64,000 nucleotides of DNA from Asanoa ferruginea. GTDB taxonomy: Bacteria > Actinomycetota > Actinomycetes > Mycobacteriales > Micromonosporaceae. This document shows positions 41,259-49,556 of this stretch, piece by piece; the first letter of the stretch is position 1, and each line of letters begins with the position of its first letter. The stretch covers positions 3,844,001-3,908,000 of the forward strand of contig NZ_QUMQ01000001.1 of assembly GCF_003387075.1 (NCBI RefSeq). Direction: 5' to 3'. A model generated the notes under the pieces. The model saw nothing but the letters and a program-made list of their open reading frames with translations. It was not told the DNA's origin and ran no database searches. The position numbers were made by a program, and so were the translations under genes.

Positions 41259-42002
41259 ATGACCGACCGTTCCGTTCCGCCACCCGCCGGTGCCGGCGGT
41301 GCCACCGAGCAAACGGGGGTCGGTGGCGCCGCCGGTGCCGAACCGGCGACCGCCCGCGGCGAACAGACCCGCCAGTTGATCCTCGACACCGCACTGCGGC
41401 TGTTCCGTGAGCGCGGCTACGCGCAGACGACCATGCGGGCGGTGGCCAAGGAAGCCGGCGTCGCGGTCGGCAACGCCTACTACTACTTCGGCTCCAAAGA
41501 GCATCTGATCCAGGAGTTCTACGCCGAGACCAGCGTCGAGCACCGCACCCGAGCGACCGCGGTCCTGGCCCGGGAGAGCGGGTTCGCCGAGCGGCTGCGC
41601 GGCGTGCTGCACGCGGGCATCGACACGATGACGCCGTCGCACGAGTTCGCGGCGGCGTTCTTCAAGACCGCGGCCGAGCCGACCTCACCGCTGAGCCCGT
41701 TCTCGGCCGAGTCGTCGCCGACCCGCGAGGCGTCGATCGCGCTCTTCCGCGAGGCGCTGGCCGGCTCGACGGCCAAGGTCGACCCGGAACTGCGCGACGA
41801 ACTGCCGGAACTGCTCTGGCTCGCCTACATGGGCGTGATCCTCTACTGGGTCTACGACAAGTCACCCGACCAGGCGAAGACCCGCACGCTGATCAACGGC
41901 GTGGTGCCCTTGATCGACCGCCTGGTCGGCCTGTCCCGGCTGCGGGTCCTCCGCCCGGTGACCCGCGACGTGCTCGCCCTGATCCGCACGCTGCGCCACT
42001 AG
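41259..42002 (+). CDS. TetR-family transcriptional regulator
   Basis: A 247-residue regulator. After a Gly/Ala/Pro-rich N-terminal tail of about 30 residues, the TetR DNA-binding domain runs TRQLILDTALRLFRERGYAQ, TTMRAVAKEAGVAVGNAYYY, FGSKEHLIQEFY, a textbook helix-turn-helix. The C-terminal ligand domain (YAETSVEHRTRATAVLARES onward, ending in an LRxLR-rich helix) is of the type common in actinobacterial TetR proteins of unknown ligand. Two TTGAACGTGTTCAA-type dyads upstream are its probable operators. Targets beyond itself are not evident; no other copy of the dyad was noticed in the window. Confidence 0.9.
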   Translation: MTDRSVPPPAGAGGATEQTGVGGAAGAEPATARGEQTRQLILDTALRLFRERGYAQTTMRAVAKEAGVAVGNAYYYFGSKEHLIQEFYAETSVEHRTRATAVLARESGFAERLRGVLHAGIDTMTPSHEFAAAFFKTAAEPTSPLSPFSAESSPTREASIALFREALAGSTAKVDPELRDELPELLWLAYMGVILYWVYDKSPDQAKTRTLINGVVPLIDRLVGLSRLRVLRPVTRDVLALIRTLRH

Positions 42003-42010
42003 GGCGCCGC

Positions 42011-42067
42011 CCTGTTCCACGAGACCCGCCCTGTTCCACGAGACCCGCCCTGTTCCACGAGACTCGC
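42011..42067. repeat. Three tandem 19-bp repeats
   Basis: The unit CCTGTTCCACGAGACCCGC occurs at 42011, 42030 and 42049, the last with one change (ACTCGC). The array fills the gap between the convergent tetR and EamA genes and runs into the first base of the EamA stop codon. No hairpin potential is obvious within a unit. Confidence 0.9.
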
Positions 42068-42936
42068 TACGGAATCGCCAGCAGAGCCACGCCGACGGCG
42101 ACCGCGACGCTCGCGGCGATCCGGAGGCGACCCATCGGCTCCTTGAAGGCCACCACGCCGATGACGGCGGCGACCACGACGCTGCTCTCCCGCAACGCCG
42201 CCACGGCGGCCAGCGCGCCCCGGGTCTGTGCCCACAACACCAGCCCGTAGGCCAATGTGGACATCAAGGTGACCGCGCTCGCGGCCAACCAGGCGCGTCC
42301 GCCGCCGGCGAGCATCGGATTCCCGGCCGCCCGCCGCCTGCCCAGCACGACGGCCACCAGCGTGGTCGCCGCGCACTCGAGGCAGACCAACCACAGCGCG
42401 TAGCCGGCGGCGCTACCGCTGGCGCGTACCCCGATGCCGTCGGTCAGGGTGTAAGTGGCGATCGTGAGGCCGGTGAAGACCGCAGCCAGCACCGCCGGCC
42501 GGTTGGCCCGCACGCGGCGCCACGGCGTCAGGCCCAACACCCCGATCGCCGCAGCGATCACCAGCACGCCGACGGCCGGCAATGTCGCCAGCGGCTCGTC
42601 GAGCGCGGTCGCCGCGACCACCGCGACCACCACCGGACCGAGACCGCGGGCCAGGGGGTACGTCTGGTTGAAGTCGCCCAGCCGGTAGGCGGCCAGCAGG
42701 CCGAGGTTGTAGAGCACGTGGATCACGACGGACGCGATCAGCCAGCCCCACGACCCGCCGGCCGGAAACGGCACGAACCAGAGCGCGACACCACACACGC
42801 CGGCGCCGACCACGCTGGAGCGGGCCATGACGGCGACCTGGTCGCCCGAGCCCTTGACGACCGCGTTCCAGCTCGCGTGCAGCACGGCCGCCGCCAGCAC
42901 CGCGAACACCGCGGCGGGCCCGGCCCACGGGCTCAT
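42067..42936 (-). CDS. EamA/DMT-family transporter
   Basis: A 289-residue drug/metabolite-transporter protein with ten predicted helices in two EamA halves. The first half starts AVFAVLAAAVLHASWNAVVK. Each half ends in the usual helix with conserved Gly/Pro (the ALDEPLATLPAVGVLVIAAA and VAFKEPMGRLRIAASVAVAV segments correspond, each with an xEP motif). Substrate unknown; family members move amino acids, nucleosides or drugs. Its ATG overlaps the stop codon of the upstream serine hydrolase gene (ATGA at 42933-42936), so the two are translationally coupled. Confidence 0.88.
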   Translation of the reverse strand: MSPWAGPAAVFAVLAAAVLHASWNAVVKGSGDQVAVMARSSVVGAGVCGVALWFVPFPAGGSWGWLIASVVIHVLYNLGLLAAYRLGDFNQTYPLARGLGPVVVAVVAATALDEPLATLPAVGVLVIAAAIGVLGLTPWRRVRANRPAVLAAVFTGLTIATYTLTDGIGVRASGSAAGYALWLVCLECAATTLVAVVLGRRRAAGNPMLAGGGRAWLAASAVTLMSTLAYGLVLWAQTRGALAAVAALRESSVVVAAVIGVVAFKEPMGRLRIAASVAVAVGVALLAIP

Positions 42937-44267
42937 ATGACGTTGGCCGCCGCCACTCGCGCCGGATCGGGGTTGGCCCAGCTCCAGTTGGGATGGGCCC
43001 GGTTGGTGAGCAGCACGAGGACCAGCCCGCGGTCGGGGTTGACGACCAGCGAGGTGCCGGTGAACCCGGTGTGCCCGAACGTGCGCGGCCCCGACAGCTT
43101 GCCCATGAACCAGGGCTGGTTGAGCTCGACGCCGAGGCCATGGTCGGCGGTGCGCTGGGGCCGCTCGGCGTCGATCGCCGGCTTGCCCTTGTTGGCGTTG
43201 GTCAGCATCCGCTTGACCGTGTCGTCCGACAGGATCCGCTTGCCACCGTGGGTACCCCCGTTGAGCAGAAGCTCGCCGATGACCGTGAGGTCGGCGGCGG
43301 TGCTGAAGATGCCCGCGGACCCGGCGACGCCACCCATGATGTTGGCGACGTCGTCGTGCACCGTGCCACGCAGCAGCCCGCGCCCGGTGCGGGCGTCGGT
43401 GGCGACCAGTCGCTTGGCCTGGTCGGCCTTGCTCAGCCAGGTCAGCGGCTTGAAGCCGGTGTCACGCAGGCCGAGCGGGCCGGTGATGCCGCTCTTGAGC
43501 GCCGCGTCGAGCGACTGGCCGGCGAGCAACTCGACGAGGTAGCCGGCGACCATCAGCCCGACGCTCGAATAGCGGAACGTCTTGCCCGGCACCGCGCCCT
43601 TGACCAGCGGCGAGGCCAGCACCGCGGCCCGGCGCGCGGCGTTCGACGACATCCCGGTGACCGACGCGCCGACCGGCAGCCCGCTGGTGTGGGTCAACAA
43701 CATCTCGACGGTGACCGCGCTCTTGCCGGCACCGGTGAAGCCGGGCAGGTATTCGGCAACCGGCGCCGCGAGATCGAGCCGCCCCTTGTCGACCTGCTGG
43801 AGCGCCAGGATGGTGGTGAACACCTTGGTGATCGAGGCCAGATCGAAGATCGAATCTTCGCGCATCGGCACCCGCTTGGCCGGCGGCAACTCCACCGGCC
43901 CGGCCGAGTAGCGCAACGCGTCGCCGACGACGGCCTTGGTCTTGACCTTGCCACCGACACTGACCAACGCGACCGCGCCGGCGAACGTCGGATGCTTCGG
44001 ATTCTCCGGCGTCGCCTTCAGGAAACGGCTGAGCGTGGCGGCCAACCTCGTCGGCGTCTGCGGCGCTTTCCCCGCCGACGTCGCGGTCGCGGTCGGCATC
44101 GGGCGCGCCGCCGGTGCCTTCGCGCCCGCCGGCAGCGGGTCGGCTTCACCGGCCGGCGTCCACTGCGCTCGCGTGGGTTGGGCACAGCCCGCCACCGCAC
44201 CGACAGCGGCGGCCAGGCTCGCGGTCAGGACCGAACGCCGGGAAACAGACACGGCGCCGATCGTCAC
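42933..44267 (-). CDS. Tat-exported serine hydrolase (class C beta-lactamase/PBP4* fold)
   Basis: About 444 residues. The N-terminus (VSVSRRSVLTASLAAAVGAV, then AGC) is a twin-arginine signal (SRRSVL) ending in a lipobox, so a Tat-exported lipoprotein is predicted. A Pro/Ala/Thr-rich linker leads to a beta-lactamase/esterase domain with SITK (SxxK nucleophile, in FDLASITKVFTT), YSS (the Tyr motif YxN/S, in FRYSSVGLMVAG) and HTGFTG (the HxG equivalent of KTG). Activity could be D-Ala-D-Ala carboxypeptidase, esterase or other; beta-lactam resistance should not be assumed. The start is GTG 44267 or 44252. The longer upstream frame is not credible coding sequence. Confidence 0.85.
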   Translation of the reverse strand: MTIGAVSVSRRSVLTASLAAAVGAVAGCAQPTRAQWTPAGEADPLPAGAKAPAARPMPTATATSAGKAPQTPTRLAATLSRFLKATPENPKHPTFAGAVALVSVGGKVKTKAVVGDALRYSAGPVELPPAKRVPMREDSIFDLASITKVFTTILALQQVDKGRLDLAAPVAEYLPGFTGAGKSAVTVEMLLTHTSGLPVGASVTGMSSNAARRAAVLASPLVKGAVPGKTFRYSSVGLMVAGYLVELLAGQSLDAALKSGITGPLGLRDTGFKPLTWLSKADQAKRLVATDARTGRGLLRGTVHDDVANIMGGVAGSAGIFSTAADLTVIGELLLNGGTHGGKRILSDDTVKRMLTNANKGKPAIDAERPQRTADHGLGVELNQPWFMGKLSGPRTFGHTGFTGTSLVVNPDRGLVLVLLTNRAHPNWSWANPDPARVAAANVI

Positions 44268-44730
44268 ATGTCGACGCCCCGCGACGCCACCCCGGAGGCC
44301 AGGCGCTGAAGACAAAGATGCGGACTCGGGTCCGCGGTGGGCGCGACCGTCGCTCCCGCCAGGCTCACCCTTCGTCGTCGGTCGCGGTCTCAAGCCCAAC
44401 GACCTGGTCCAGAAACCGACCGCGCCCACGTCCGTGGACGCAACCCCATCGACCGGCCGCGCGGTCGGACATCCGCCGAACCGGTCCCGTCCGGGCCGCC
44501 AGTCGGCGCTGAGGTTGAGCAGCCAGGTGCTGCCGTCGTCGTCGTGGAACAGCGCCGCGCCGCGCTCGCCGGCTCCGGCGAGGTTTGACGCAGGCCGCGG
44601 GGACCGCGACCGCCGCAAGAACCGGAGCGCGCCGCGGCGCGAGCGCCGCACCACCGCCGCGTCGAACGTGCCGCCGCCGAGGTCGTAGCCCACCCTAGGC
44701 GCGGCGCAGGTGGCGATGCCGACCTACGTT
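44268..44730. other. Stretch without an intact gene
   Basis: About 460 bp between the serine hydrolase and the apbE-side repeats. No intact gene is recognisable on either strand; long frames here are GC-driven. It holds the Hsp70-like fragment at its right end and presumably the serine hydrolase promoter, which was not located. Confidence 0.6.
44600..44693 (-). pseudogene. Fragment resembling the Hsp70 phosphate-binding motif
   Basis: Reading down from 44693, the frame encodes GYDLGGGTFDAAVVRRSRRG. This matches the second phosphate motif of Hsp70-type ATPases (DLGGGTFD) and the equivalent segment VHDFGAGTFDASVVVRRSDG of the intact gene at 51247-53091. Similarity fades afterwards, and no upstream or downstream Hsp70 sequence is recognisable in any frame. 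It is probably a decayed remnant; the recognisable part is only about 20 residues. Confidence 0.4.
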
Positions 44731-44897
44731 TCGGTCTCCGGTGGCGGTGTCGACCTACGTTCGGCCGCCGGTGGCGGTGTCGATCTACGTTCGGCCGCCG
44801 GTGGCGGTGCCGACCTACGTTCGGCCGCCGGTGGCGGTGTCGATCTACGTTCGGCCGCCGGTGGGGGAGCCGACCTAGGTTTCGGCCGCCGGTGGCC
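44731..44897. repeat. 30-bp tandem array, about 5.5 copies, at the apbE 3' end
   Basis: Units start at 44731, 44761, 44791, 44821 and 44851, with a partial sixth at 44881. Each contains GGCCGCCGGTGGCGGTG (last full unit GGCCGCCGGTGGGGGAG) and CGACCTACGT or a close variant. The apbE stop codon (44875-44877) lies inside the array and the last codons of apbE are unit sequence. Each unit can form a small CCGCC-GGT-GGCGG hairpin. On the plus strand the array reads as GGGVDLRSAA repeats, probably not translated. Confidence 0.88.
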
Positions 44898-45987
44898 AGG
44901 TGCCGAAGACGCGGACCGAGCGTTCGTGGCCGACCAGGCGGGCCGGTGCCGAGAGCGCCTGTAGCCACGACGGCGCCAGTTCCTCGCGGATCAGGGCGGC
45001 GTTGGCGACCGTGGTGGCGCGTAGGGCCGAGAACGCGGCGACCGACGCCGACCGCCAGGCGTGTCGCACGGGCCGGCCGGTCTCCGGGTCGACGATGTGC
45101 TGGAGCAACTCCTCGGCCGTGTCCCAGCGCCGGTGGTGGCTGCTCGCCGTCGACACCGCAGCCCCGCCCGGTAGCCCGACATGTGCGGCCGGGTCGACCG
45201 GGCCGTCTCGCACCAGCAGCGGCCAGCCGTTGCGCGGCGACGGGCCGGCGGTCGCGACGTCGCCGCCGATCGAGACCAGGCAGCCGACGTCGAGCGTGGC
45301 CGCGATCAGCGCGGAGCAACGGTCGACCGCCCGCGCCCGCATCGTGACCGACAGGTCGAGCGTCACGCCCTCCGGGATGGTCAGGTGCTGGCCGTCGAGG
45401 CGCACCTCCTCCCAGCTCGGCGGGCGGTAGACCGCCAACTGTCCAACCTGGACGTGCTGGGTGGCGCCGTCGGTCACCAGCGCGCCGAAGTCCGGGTCGT
45501 GGCCGAGGCTGGTCATAATCGCGCCGACGGTCGGGTCGACGTCGCCCTCGGTGTCGCGGGCGGCCGAGAGCGCGACCGCGACGAGTTCGGCCAGCAGCGG
45601 GCTGACCTCACTGCCGTCGCCGGCCGAGGCGAGCTCTGAGTCGGCGCGCAGCCGGCTCGCGGCCACGTCGATCGCGGCCAGCTCACCGCGGACCAGTTCC
45701 TCGGCCCGCCGCAACGTGCTCGCGTCGGTCACCGACACCCGGACCGGCTCGTCCCAGAGCGTCCATTGTGCCGTGTCGACAGTGGATGGCAGAGCATCGG
45801 CGACGGTGAGCATCGGCCATTGGGTGAAGGCCGGCGGCGGGGCCGGTGGCGCTTCCGGAGGCGCGGCCCCGGGCGGGGGGCCCTGCCCGGAACCGCGCGC
45901 GGACCCCGACGCGGGCACCTGGCGCCGGCCGGAGCTTCCGAAGACACTGGCAACAAGAGCCACAACGAACACGCCTGCGAATACCAT
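44875..45987 (-). CDS. ApbE-like FAD:protein FMN transferase, possibly altered active site
   Basis: A 370-residue protein with an N-terminal membrane helix (MVFAGVFVVALVASVFG), a Pro/Ala/Gly-rich linker and an ApbE domain. Family landmarks are ASRLRADSEL, DVDPTVGAIMTSLGHDPDF, VSIGGDVATAGP and HIVDPETGRP. ApbE (Ftp) enzymes attach FMN to threonine of extracytoplasmic redox proteins. The usual LDLGATAKA segment, which contacts FAD, reads LDLSVTMRARAVD here, losing the Gly and replacing Lys by Arg, so activity is uncertain. GGGGG precedes ATG 45987. No flavinylation target is seen nearby. Confidence 0.8.
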   Translation of the reverse strand: MVFAGVFVVALVASVFGSSGRRQVPASGSARGSGQGPPPGAAPPEAPPAPPPAFTQWPMLTVADALPSTVDTAQWTLWDEPVRVSVTDASTLRRAEELVRGELAAIDVAASRLRADSELASAGDGSEVSPLLAELVAVALSAARDTEGDVDPTVGAIMTSLGHDPDFGALVTDGATQHVQVGQLAVYRPPSWEEVRLDGQHLTIPEGVTLDLSVTMRARAVDRCSALIAATLDVGCLVSIGGDVATAGPSPRNGWPLLVRDGPVDPAAHVGLPGGAAVSTASSHHRRWDTAEELLQHIVDPETGRPVRHAWRSASVAAFSALRATTVANAALIREELAPSWLQALSAPARLVGHERSVRVFGTWPPAAET

Positions 45988-46083
45988 CGCTGCCCCCCGT
46001 GCGTGACGGATATCTCAGGCCTAGCTCGCATTTCTGAGCGTTTCCTGAGAGCTCCCGCCAAAGGCGGCGAAAGGGCGGCGAAC

Positions 46084-46872
46084 TTACGCGGCGCGAGCGG
46101 TGAAGCGGCCCTCGGAACTCTGCACCAGGAGGGGCTGGCCGAACGCGGCTGACAGGTGCTCGGCGGTGATCGTCTGCTCCACCGGACCCTGCGCCACCAC
46201 GACACCCTCGCGCAGCAGCAGCGCGTGCGTGAAGCCCGGCGGAATCTCCTCGACATGGTGGGTGACCAGCACCAACGCCGGCGCGGCCGGGTCGGACGCG
46301 AGCGCGGTGAGCCGCTTGAGCAGGTCTTCGCGGCCGCCCAGGTCGAGCCCGGCCGCCGGCTCGTCGAGCAGCAGCAGTTCCGGGTCGGTCATCAGCGCGC
46401 GGGCGATCTGCACTCGCTTGCGCTCGCCTTCCGAGAGCGTCCCGTACGTCCGGTCGACGAGCGCGCCGACACCGAGCTGGTCGATCAGGGTGCGCGCACG
46501 GGCCTCGTCGAGCGGGTCGTATTGCTCGCGCCAACGGCCCACCACCGACCAGGCGGCGGTGACCACGACATCGAGCACCCGCTCCTCGCCCGGGATCCGC
46601 TCGGCCATCTTGGCGGTCGTGATGCCGATCCGGGTGCGCAGCTCCCAGACGTCGGTGCGGCCCACCTTCTCGCCGAGCACGATGGCACCGCCGGTCGTCG
46701 GGTGGAGCTGCCCGGCCGCGATCGACAGCAGGGTGGTCTTCCCGGCACCGTTGGGGCCGAGGATCACCCACCGCTCGTCGGGGTAGACCGTCCAGTCGAT
46801 GTCACGCAGCAGCGGGTTGCGATTGCGCGTGACGCCGATCCCGTCGAAGGAGAGCACCGCGTCGTCGATCAT
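46084..46872 (-). CDS. ABC transporter ATPase (ModF/ZnuC-like, stand-alone)
   Basis: About 262 residues. Walker A GPNGAGKTT, signature LSEGERKRV, Walker B LLLLDEPAAGLD and H-loop VTHH are all present, with the D-loop following. Stand-alone ATPases with this motif set (LRDIDWTVYPDERWVILGPN) are common in actinobacteria without a permease gene nearby, as here. A role in transport or in a soluble process is open. ATG 46872 matches the usual N-terminus length; GTG 46884 is possible. Upstream there is no clear ribosome site. Confidence 0.85.
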   Translation of the reverse strand: MIDDAVLSFDGIGVTRNRNPLLRDIDWTVYPDERWVILGPNGAGKTTLLSIAAGQLHPTTGGAIVLGEKVGRTDVWELRTRIGITTAKMAERIPGEERVLDVVVTAAWSVVGRWREQYDPLDEARARTLIDQLGVGALVDRTYGTLSEGERKRVQIARALMTDPELLLLDEPAAGLDLGGREDLLKRLTALASDPAAPALVLVTHHVEEIPPGFTHALLLREGVVVAQGPVEQTITAEHLSAAFGQPLLVQSSEGRFTARAA

Positions 46873-46953
46873 GTTGGTCGGCACGCGGTCATCAAATCAC
46901 GCAGGCCACCGGCTGCGGGGTGCGCCCCGCGGCCCGGCGACCCGGCGCACACG

Positions 46954-47925
46954 TCAACCGCCCAGCAGGGCCTCGGCGGCCAGGGTCAGGTGTGCGACGG
47001 ACAGGTCGGCGTCGCGGGGCGGCACGAGGACCACCGCGTCGGCTCCCGCGGCCGCCAACCGCTGGACAGCGGATCCGCACTGCGAAGCATCGCCGGTCAC
47101 CGCGTAGCGGTCGACGATCTCGTCCGGCAGCGCCGCCGCGAGCGCGTCGAGATCGCCCTTCGCGTCGGCGACCAGCCGGGCCAGCGTCTCCGCGTCGGCC
47201 GGGTCCGACGGTTGAGCGGGGGAGTTGAACTGCGCGGCCAGCTCGGACCGGGCGCTGCGCGCGGCCTCGTCGAAGTCGAGGTGGGCGTACACCGTGACCC
47301 GGTGTGGATCGGTGCGCCCGGCCTCGGCGCGGCCCTCGTCGATCCGCTCGCGGGCCCAGGCGATGTAGGCCGGTGCCGCGCCCTCGGCCAGGATCGTGCC
47401 GTCGGCGACCCGGCCGGCCAGCCGCAGCGACTTCTCGTTGCGCACGCCGGCCGAGATCAGCGGCGGCTCGCCGGGCGGGAACGCCAGCGTGACGTCGTCG
47501 AGGTTGACGTGGCGGCCGTGCATCGTGACGGTCTCGCCGTGCAGCAGCGCGCGGACGGCGCCGATGGTCTCCTCGAGCACGGCCAGCGGCGACGGGTGGT
47601 GCGCGCCGACCTGGCGGACCCACGACGGCACGCCGTGGCCGAAGCCGGGCAGGATCCGGCCGGGGAACAAGCGGCTCAGGTTGGCCAGCTCCATCGCGGC
47701 CAGCGCGGGGTTGCGGAACGCCGCCGGCAGGATGCCGATGCCGATCTTCAGCGTCTCGGTGCTCGCGGCCGCGACCGCGGCGGCCGAGATCGCGCCGGTG
47801 AAGAAGCAGTCCTCGACCACCCACAGCTCGTCGTAGCCGATCCGCTCGGCGAGCTGGGCGTAGGCGGGGAGGTTCTCCGGCGGGCTGTCGCAGCGGAACA
47901 TGACACTGAGAGGCGGATTGTCCAT
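46954..47925 (-). CDS. LLM-class flavin-dependent oxidoreductase
   Basis: A 323-residue luciferase-like protein. Typical segments are LPAYAQLAERIGYDELWVVE, the LKIGIGILPAAFRNPALAA strand-turn, FPGRILPGFGHGVPSW and PPLISAGVRNEKSLRLAGRV. The latter and the length suit FMN or F420 binding; residues do not allow a choice. Substrate unknown. ATG 47925 is preferred to ATG 47955, which would cross into the divergent ribokinase promoter. It is unrelated in detail to the LLM protein at 2882. Confidence 0.83.
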   Translation of the reverse strand: MDNPPLSVMFRCDSPPENLPAYAQLAERIGYDELWVVEDCFFTGAISAAAVAAASTETLKIGIGILPAAFRNPALAAMELANLSRLFPGRILPGFGHGVPSWVRQVGAHHPSPLAVLEETIGAVRALLHGETVTMHGRHVNLDDVTLAFPPGEPPLISAGVRNEKSLRLAGRVADGTILAEGAAPAYIAWARERIDEGRAEAGRTDPHRVTVYAHLDFDEAARSARSELAAQFNSPAQPSDPADAETLARLVADAKGDLDALAAALPDEIVDRYAVTGDASQCGSAVQRLAAAGADAVVLVPPRDADLSVAHLTLAAEALLGG

Positions 47926-47950
47926 GGGGAGCAGCCTGCCAGAGAACGCA

Positions 47951-47956
47951 TACACT
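47951..47956 (+). promoter_or_regulatory. -10 box of a probable leaderless promoter (rbsK)
   Basis: TACACT lies 8 nt before ATG 47965, with no ribosome site. Only 39 bp separate the two divergent start codons. Confidence 0.45.
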
Positions 47957-47964
47957 CGCCGACT

Positions 47965-48867
47965 ATGAATCGGGCCCGGGTGGTCGTCGTCGGCAGCACC
48001 AATATGGACCTGGTCGCGAAAGCGCCGGCGCTGCCGAAGCCGGGTGAGACCGTGCTCGGCGGCGAGTTCGCCACGATCCCCGGCGGCAAGGGCGCCAACC
48101 AGGCCATCGCCGCGACCCGCGCGGGCGGGGCGACCCGGTTGCTCGGCGCGATCGGCTCCGACGCGTTCGGGGTGACGCTCAAGGCCCGCATCGACGCGGC
48201 CGGTGTCGACACCGGGCTGCTGCGGGTGCGCTACGGCGCGTCCGGCGTCGCGCTGATCACCGTCGACGCCGACGGGGAGAACACCATCGTGGTGACCCCG
48301 GGCGCCAACGCCACCTTCACCGACCTCACCGGGCCCGAGCGGGCGGCGCTGGCCGAGGCCGACGTCATGATCGCGCAGCTCGAGATCCCGGTGGAGACGG
48401 TCACCGAAGCCGCGGTCGCCGCCCGGGCGGCCGGCACCCGCACCGTGCTCAACGCGGCACCGGCCCGGGCGCTACCGGCCGAGCTGCTCGACGCGGTCGA
48501 CCTGCTCGTGGTCAACGAGACCGAGGCGGCCGCGATCGGCGGCGAGCGCCGGCCCGAACCGCTGCTCGCCTCGGTGCCGCGGGTCGTGTTGACCCTCGGC
48601 CCGGAAGGTGCCTGGTATGCGGACCGCGACGGCACCTCGGTGCGGGTGCCCGGCGTCAGGGTGGAGACCGTCGACTCGACCGCGGCCGGCGACGCGTTCA
48701 CCGGCGCGCTCGCGGTCGCCTGGGCCGAGGGCCGGGAGATCGTCGAGGCGGTCGGCTGGGCCTGCGCGGCCGGTGCTGCCTGCGCCCGCAAGCTGGGCGC
48801 CTCGACCTCCCTGCCGACCCGCGCGGAGATCGACGAGCTCAGTCGAGGTCCTGGCCGCGCTTCGTGA
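47965..48867 (+). CDS. rbsK: Ribokinase (PfkB family sugar kinase)
   Basis: A 300-residue PfkB-family kinase. The first signature is GGKGANQAIAATRAGG, and the second signature with catalytic Asp is DSTAAGDAFTGALA. The N-terminal VVVGSTNMDLVAKAPALPKP is typical of ribokinase, including the ribose-contacting Asn-Met-Asp. Reaction: D-ribose to ribose 5-phosphate with ATP. No ribose transporter is nearby, so salvage of ribose from nucleosides is as likely as uptake. The 3' end overlaps the convergent coiled-coil gene by 29 bp. Confidence 0.9.
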   Translation: MNRARVVVVGSTNMDLVAKAPALPKPGETVLGGEFATIPGGKGANQAIAATRAGGATRLLGAIGSDAFGVTLKARIDAAGVDTGLLRVRYGASGVALITVDADGENTIVVTPGANATFTDLTGPERAALAEADVMIAQLEIPVETVTEAAVAARAAGTRTVLNAAPARALPAELLDAVDLLVVNETEAAAIGGERRPEPLLASVPRVVLTLGPEGAWYADRDGTSVRVPGVRVETVDSTAAGDAFTGALAVAWAEGREIVEAVGWACAAGAACARKLGASTSLPTRAEIDELSRGPGRAS

Positions 48868-49519
48868 GCATCCGCAGGCCCGGGATGCCCTTGACGGCCA
48901 GCCGCAGCTCGCGGGTGACGTTGAGCAGCTCGTGGATGTCGGGACCGACCCGGTCGAGGGTGGCCAGGATCGGCAGGATGTCTTCGTCCATGTGCTTGGT
49001 GAACCGGGGCAGCTCGTCGATCAGCCTGATGGCGGCGTCGACCTCTTCGTCGGAGAGCTGCTCGACGAAGTGGCGGGCCATCGGCGCGCCGCGGCGCAGC
49101 GTCGGCGCGTAGACACCGATCAGCTCGTCGGCCGTGCCGGCCGTGGCCTCGGCCTTGTCGACCACGCCGTTGGCCTTGACCGCGACCGTCTCGGCCTCGA
49201 CGACCACCGCGCGGGCATCGGCGACCACCCGGGCCACCAGCTCGACCTGTGCGGTCGCGGCGGCGCTGACCACCCGGGTGCTTTCCAGCACCGCTTCGGC
49301 CTCGGCGACCGCGCCGCCGACGAGGTCGATCAGCGCGGCGGCCCGGTCGGTCAGCCCGTCGAGCCGGTCGAGAAACGCTTCGGCCCGGTCGGCGATCCCG
49401 TTCACCCGCTTGACCAGCGCCTCGATGTCGTCGAGCAGGCGCAGGGCACGGGCCGGCACGGCGACGGCGGACCGGGTCAGGCCGATCACGTCGGCCGGCG
49501 TCGGAATGGGGAGAGCCAT
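48839..49519 (-). CDS. Amphipathic coiled-coil protein, function unknown
   Basis: A 226-residue protein not assigned to a characterised family. It is almost wholly helical, Ala/Val/Asp/Glu-rich, with heptad-like runs (ALRLLDDIEALVKRVNGIAD, LTDRAAALIDLVGGAVAEAE) resembling apolipoprotein-like or four-helix-bundle sequences. The C-terminal region (FTKHMDEDILPILATLDRVG, then LLNVTRELRLAVKGIPGL) is more ordered. There is no signal peptide or membrane helix. ATG 49519 has AAGGGA 11 nt upstream. Membrane-surface association through amphipathic helices is a guess. Confidence 0.7.
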   Translation of the reverse strand: MALPIPTPADVIGLTRSAVAVPARALRLLDDIEALVKRVNGIADRAEAFLDRLDGLTDRAAALIDLVGGAVAEAEAVLESTRVVSAAATAQVELVARVVADARAVVVEAETVAVKANGVVDKAEATAGTADELIGVYAPTLRRGAPMARHFVEQLSDEEVDAAIRLIDELPRFTKHMDEDILPILATLDRVGPDIHELLNVTRELRLAVKGIPGLRMLTKRGQDLD

Positions 49520-49556
49520 GCCGACCATTGTCCCTTGCGGGTGCCAGCGGTGCTGG

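Noticed and set aside
42933-44267. Beta-lactamase conferring resistance
   Set aside because: SxxK/YxS/HxG motifs are shared by esterases and carboxypeptidases; resistance cannot be inferred.
42933-44693. 586-codon form of the serine hydrolase including the Hsp70-like N-terminus
   Set aside because: The Tat signal at 44252-44267 marks the real start; the extension has no sense as a secreted protein's N-terminus and is a decayed fragment by chance in frame.
44710-44964. 84-codon plus-strand frame of GGGVDLRSAA repeats
   Set aside because: Possible in principle, but it is only the array read in one frame plus antisense apbE, with no ribosome site; treated as a repeat.
44390-45319. 309-codon minus-strand frame with RPNVDRHRHR repeats
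   Set aside because: The repeats are a translation of the 30-bp tandem array and the rest overlaps apbE in another frame. No independent coding evidence.
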